Assembly: GCA_025531455.1 (NCBI GenBank)
Contig: JAMYHL010000005.1
Coordinates: 620,001-684,000 of the forward strand
Length of the DNA: 64,000 nucleotides
From: Apiotrichum sp. Y4204
Lineage: Eukaryota; Basidiomycota; Tremellomycetes; Trichosporonales; Trichosporonaceae
Direction: 5' to 3'
The notes beneath the pieces were generated by a model. The model searched no databases, had not been told where the DNA came from, and saw nothing but the letters and a program-made list of their open reading frames with translations. Below are positions 60,394 through 64,000 of the stretch, in pieces. Position 1 is the first letter of the stretch, and each line of letters begins with the position of its first letter. The position numbers were made by a program, and so were the translations under genes.

Positions 60394-62658
60394 ATGGCCG
60401 ACATCCCCGCAGTCCTCCTGCGCCCCTTTGACCTCGCGAACCTGCCCTGGTCAGGCGGTCGCGTCTCCGAGAAGGCCATCCGGAAGCGCCGCACCGCCCT
60501 CGGCGGCCAGCTATTCATCGACCGCCTCCTCGCCTTCGCAGGCATCGACGGCCCCGCGCTCTACCCGCCCTCGGCGCCGAGCGGGCTCCGCCGCCTCCTT
60601 GGCGCCATCCTTGAATTCGACGTCGACAGGCTCAAGCGCGACTGCTTCGTGTACTACCTCGCTCGCGATGCGGACGCCGCCGCCCCGGAGAACGAGGGCG
60701 GGATGGAGGTCGACGACGCCGCGTCATCCGCGTCTGCGGCCTCCTCGGCGTACTCCCGCGCAAGCGAATTTGCGCGCGCACGCTGCCTTCCCCGTACATG
60801 GCGCACGTACATGGACGGATACTGGCACCTCGACCACGGGGACTGGGACGCGGCGGTCGACTGCCTCCGCGACCCATGCCTCCGCGACGTGGACTTTGCG
60901 AGCGAGATAGTCGAAGCCCTCACGACGCAGGTGTCGCCGCCGTCGCACGCCCTCGCGCTCGCACATTTGTTCCTCTCGCCCCGCGTCAACGCGGGGAAGA
61001 TCACCGACCAGATCCAGGCCGATGCCGCGCTCCTTGGGGAGACCAGCGTTGCGGGTATGGCCGCCGCATTCGACTCCATCCGCACGCTCCCTGCCGAGGC
61101 GGAGCGTGACGCCGCACGCGAGGCTGTCTGGTGCTGGTCGCTTGGCGCCCCGCGTTCCCCAGCAGGAAAGGGAGCGCACACGGCACAGCCCCGCGCGCTC
61201 CGTGAGCTTCTCCACCTCGCACTCTCTGATGAGGAGCACGCGCACCTCGTCACCTTCCTCGCGCACCCGCCGCGCGAGATCTCTCCGCCCGCCCGCTCCC
61301 TCCTTCACGACCTCGTCACCCTCCGTCTTGTCCACGCGGGCAAGTACGAGGAGACGCTCGCACTCGACCGCGAGCTCGCTGGCACAGATTCGGCGCTCGC
61401 GGCCGACCGCCAGCGGCGGCGCGAGATGGTGCGCGAGTTTATCGATATTCTCCCGGCCGCACAGCGCCGCATCCTCCTTGGCGACAGGCTTACGAACGGC
61501 GACGCCGAGGACGTTGATATGGGCGGGTCCTGGGTCGAGGTCGAGAAAGAGGGTGAGGAGCGCCGTGAGAAGGAGGAGAAGCAGAAGGAGAGGGAGAAGG
61601 AGAAGGCGGACAAGGCGAAGAAGGCGCAACAGAAGCAGATTCCCGACGCGCCCGCACCGTTTTCGACACCCATCGCGGCCCCCACACCGATCCGTGCGCC
61701 TGCCGTCCGCAATCTCCAGCAGTCGGATCCTGCCCGCCCATCATCTCCGTTTGGCGGCCCGCCGCGCTTCCCCGCCTCGCCGGCCATTGCTACCCCCCGC
61801 CCAGCCGCATCAGGGAGTGGCTCGCCTCCGCGCTCAGCCGTGGGCACGAGCACGCCATCCCCGCCCTCCCCCGAGCCGCTCGCAACGCCGCGCGTCGCAT
61901 CCACTCCAGCACCCGCGCCTGCAGTCCCCGCATCGCTCCGCACCTCTCCCCCGCGCACAGTGCACGCGTCGCCGTTCCGCGCCCCTGCGTCCACCGCCAA
62001 GCCAGCGCCCCGCAAGCCGAAGAAGGTGATCGACGACACGCCCCGTAAGACAAAGAAGGCCGCCGCACCGGCACCGGAACCCGCGCCGAAGAAGGAGGAG
62101 ACGACACGGCGCTCTTCCCGCCGTCGCGTGGAGGACGACGAGGAGGCACTTATCCGCGCGCCGTCCGAGCCCCCAATCCCCGAGGACGCCCCCGCCCCCG
62201 CCCCATCGCCGAAGCCTGCGCGCCGCTCGCGCCGCACCATCGCCCCGCCAGTGTCCGAGGACCCGCCGAAACGCGCCACCCGCGTAACCCGTGCATCGAC
62301 CGCTGAGGCCGCCGAGGCGGACGACGAGCCCCCGATCCCGGGAAGCTTTACGGCGTCTACGCGGCGGAACGCGGCCAAGGCGTCGCTTGGAGAGCCTGAG
62401 CCGGCGCCTGAGCCGAAGCGCGCAAAGAGCAAGGCGACGGCGACGCGGCGGACGACGCGGGCCATGAGTGAGGCGATGAGCGAGGCGGACGAGGTGGCGC
62501 CCGTTGCGGCGCGGACGCGTCGTGCCGCTGCTGCGAGCGAGCGGGGGAGCCCGACGCCCAGCATTGCGTCCTCTGCTGCGTCGCCGACACGGACGCGGCG
62601 CACGCGCCAGACGAGTGCCACGCCGCGTGCGACGCGCTCGCGCAAGGCCAAGGAGTGA
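60394..62658 (+). CDS. ELYS-like nuclear pore/chromatin protein
   Basis: A single exon of 754 residues. Residues about 50-360 match the ELYS helical domain: FDVDRLKRDCFVYYLARDA, then TWRTYMDGYWHLDHGDWDAA with VDCLRDPCL, and further alpha-helical repeats to MVREFIDILPAAQRRILLGD. A charged coiled stretch (EKEEKQKEREKEKADKAKKA) follows. The C-terminal half is disordered with many basic AT-hook-like clusters (PRKPKK, RRSRR, TRSRKAKE), suggesting DNA binding. Metazoan ELYS recruits the Nup107-160 complex to chromatin; fungal proteins with this domain are the shorter counterparts. Absence of introns is notable. It shares a promoter with CCDC25. Confidence 0.85.
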   Translation: MADIPAVLLRPFDLANLPWSGGRVSEKAIRKRRTALGGQLFIDRLLAFAGIDGPALYPPSAPSGLRRLLGAILEFDVDRLKRDCFVYYLARDADAAAPENEGGMEVDDAASSASAASSAYSRASEFARARCLPRTWRTYMDGYWHLDHGDWDAAVDCLRDPCLRDVDFASEIVEALTTQVSPPSHALALAHLFLSPRVNAGKITDQIQADAALLGETSVAGMAAAFDSIRTLPAEAERDAAREAVWCWSLGAPRSPAGKGAHTAQPRALRELLHLALSDEEHAHLVTFLAHPPREISPPARSLLHDLVTLRLVHAGKYEETLALDRELAGTDSALAADRQRRREMVREFIDILPAAQRRILLGDRLTNGDAEDVDMGGSWVEVEKEGEERREKEEKQKEREKEKADKAKKAQQKQIPDAPAPFSTPIAAPTPIRAPAVRNLQQSDPARPSSPFGGPPRFPASPAIATPRPAASGSGSPPRSAVGTSTPSPPSPEPLATPRVASTPAPAPAVPASLRTSPPRTVHASPFRAPASTAKPAPRKPKKVIDDTPRKTKKAAAPAPEPAPKKEETTRRSSRRRVEDDEEALIRAPSEPPIPEDAPAPAPSPKPARRSRRTIAPPVSEDPPKRATRVTRASTAEAAEADDEPPIPGSFTASTRRNAAKASLGEPEPAPEPKRAKSKATATRRTTRAMSEAMSEADEVAPVAARTRRAAAASERGSPTPSIASSAASPTRTRRTRQTSATPRATRSRKAKE

Positions 62659-62989
62659 GGCGCCACTGGCGTCAGGCCGGACCGCTGGGCCTTTTTGTTC
62701 CTGGTTCTGAGCAGGTCTGTGCGCTAGATCATGAGCTGTGATACGGAGAGATAGAGATTAGGAGAGAGGGGGAGAAAATGTTGGCCAGAGGTGTAATCGT
62801 ATCATTCCTTGGCCGTATTTCCACAACATGCACATTCTACATCACGTCTGTTCGTCCGGTGCAGCATACATTGTGATCGGATGCATAGGAGGCAAAGGGG
62901 GAAAGGGAGAGGGAAATTAAACGGCGACAACATCTACTCGCACGAGATCATGAGAGCGACACGGCGCCGTCTCTAGCACCTAATGGCAT
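62659..62989. other. Convergent 3' intergenic region, ELYS-like / SAR1
   Basis: About 330 bp between converging 3' ends; purine-rich at 62740-62780. No gene is seen. Confidence 0.4.
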
Positions 62990-64000
62990 TTAAATCTGCG
63001 TGTGTCAGCTCAATGCAAACAAATCATAGCAGCTGGACGTACGTATTGGCTGAGCCAGCGGAAGCCCTCGCCGTAGCCCTGGCGGTAGACGACCGAGCAC
63101 ATGAAGACCTCGATGGGGCGGATGTCGCGGAGAGGAACCTTGCCCTGGGAGGTTAGTGCATGCCACAAAAAACAACACCCACCTTGCCGGTGGTCTGGTA
63201 GAGGCCGAGCGCGTGGCGGAGCTCCTCCTCGGAGACGGCACCGCTGGCGTCGATCTTGTTGCCGAAGATGAGGAAGGGGACGTTGGCGAGGGCCTCGATG
63301 GAGACTGGTGTTAGTGAGTGAAACCTGGCGCGGGACATGGGCAGCCGAGCTCGGCATCATAACGGTAAGCTCGCAAGAATGTCACACGGGCGATGAGCGC
63401 GTCATGAGGGGAAGCCAGACGACGGCGCAGTTGTGCGGTTCTGACCAGCTGCGCAACATGACAGTATCACCTCATTTCCAGCAGCAGCCACCGCACCCGC
63501 CCATTCATGCACTCACGCAGCGAGTCAAGCTCGGCCTTGCTCTCAGCAAAACGCTCAGTGTCGGTCGAGTCGACGAGGAAGACAATGCCGTCGACCTCGG
63601 GGAAGTAGTCACGCCAGAGACGACGCGCCTGCAAATGTCCACCGAGGTCGTAGGTCGTGAAGCGGACGTTGCCGATCGCGAGCTCCTCCGAAGTCGGGTG
63701 GAGCGTAGGCTGGAGAGTGGCAAGGCGGTCGTTCTTGAGCATGTGAAGGAGAGTCTGGGACGTTAGAGAGCTACAAAGTCGGGGGGTAAGCTCACAGTCT
63801 TGCCTGCGTTATCGAGACCGAGGAACAAGAGCTTAGCGTCTGGATGTGAGTATGTGCGCAGAATTCTGTGTCAAGCGTAGTGTGTATCGTGACGTGGACG
63901 CACTCTTGTTCATAAGGCCTGTGACGCGTCAGTTGAGATCAAACGGTTCGTGACAACTGCAGCATATGACTCACCGAGCTGGGCAAGCACATCCCAGAAC
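62990..64000 (-). CDS. SAR1: SAR1 small GTPase of COPII vesicles (5' end cut by window)
   Basis: Seven exons are in the window: 63975-64000, 63904-63918, 63796-63839, 63517-63754, 63183-63304, 63043-63144 and 62990-62995. The product reads [20 protein letters not shown], then the P-loop [14 protein letters not shown], switch region [20 protein letters not shown] with DLGGH, NKID for guanine recognition, and [17 protein letters not shown] followed by FRWLSQYI. These are diagnostic of Sar1, which starts COPII coat assembly at the ER. The second exon in the window is 15 nt. The last coding exon is only ATT-TAA, supplying the conserved final isoleucine and the stop; without that splice the protein would end RPAAMICLH instead. 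Confidence 0.97.

Noticed and set aside
61305..62666. 453-residue minus-strand ORF opposite the ELYS-like gene
   Set aside because: Low-complexity A/S/G/R sequence produced by the codon bias of the plus-strand gene.

Overview
This 64 kb window comes from a filamentous or yeast-like fungus and is almost certainly basidiomycete. Its genes are GC-rich and intron-dense, with GT-AG introns that mostly carry CTAAC or CTGAC branch sites a few bases before the acceptor. There is an intron-bearing tRNA-Phe, Zn2Cys6 regulators, and RPB6, H4 and SAR1 genes broken by many introns. Gene style and protein content fit Tremellomycetes, plausibly Trichosporonales; that placement is inference. All exon models below were built by hand, keeping reading frame across each junction.

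Layout, left to right. A 5' gene fragment (minus) diverges from complex I subunit NDUFA13. Then come histone H4, a PXA-domain protein and an ArfGAP. From about 7.2 to 20.6 kb lies a redox neighbourhood: a Zn2Cys6 transcription factor, a small-subunit catalase, a GMC flavin oxidoreductase, a DyP-type peroxidase and a cytochrome P450-like protein with no heme-cysteine loop. A tRNA-Phe and a MITE sit among them. From 22.8 to 42.7 kb follow RPB6, a TBC-domain protein lacking both catalytic fingers, an O-fucosyltransferase-like Golgi protein, a MATE transporter, two small secreted-protein ORFs (one a repeat-bearing Kex2-type peptide precursor), an AVT-type amino acid transporter, and a rhodanese plus dual-specificity phosphatase.

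From about 42.75 to 53.07 kb is a gene-poor island. It holds a second, inverted MITE copy, a degenerate dispersed repeat, a degenerate tandem repeat and no convincing intact gene. On the right are a second Zn2Cys6 protein with a coding minisatellite, a ten-exon CCDC25 homologue, an ELYS-like nucleoporin and the 3' part of SAR1.

The most interesting material is: the oxidase/peroxidase/catalase neighbourhood next to a regulator and a heme-less P450; the Kex2-type peptide precursor; the finger-less TBC protein; the TA-flanked MITE pair; and the abundance of 31-38 nt introns and micro-exons, including a SAR1 final coding exon of only six bases.
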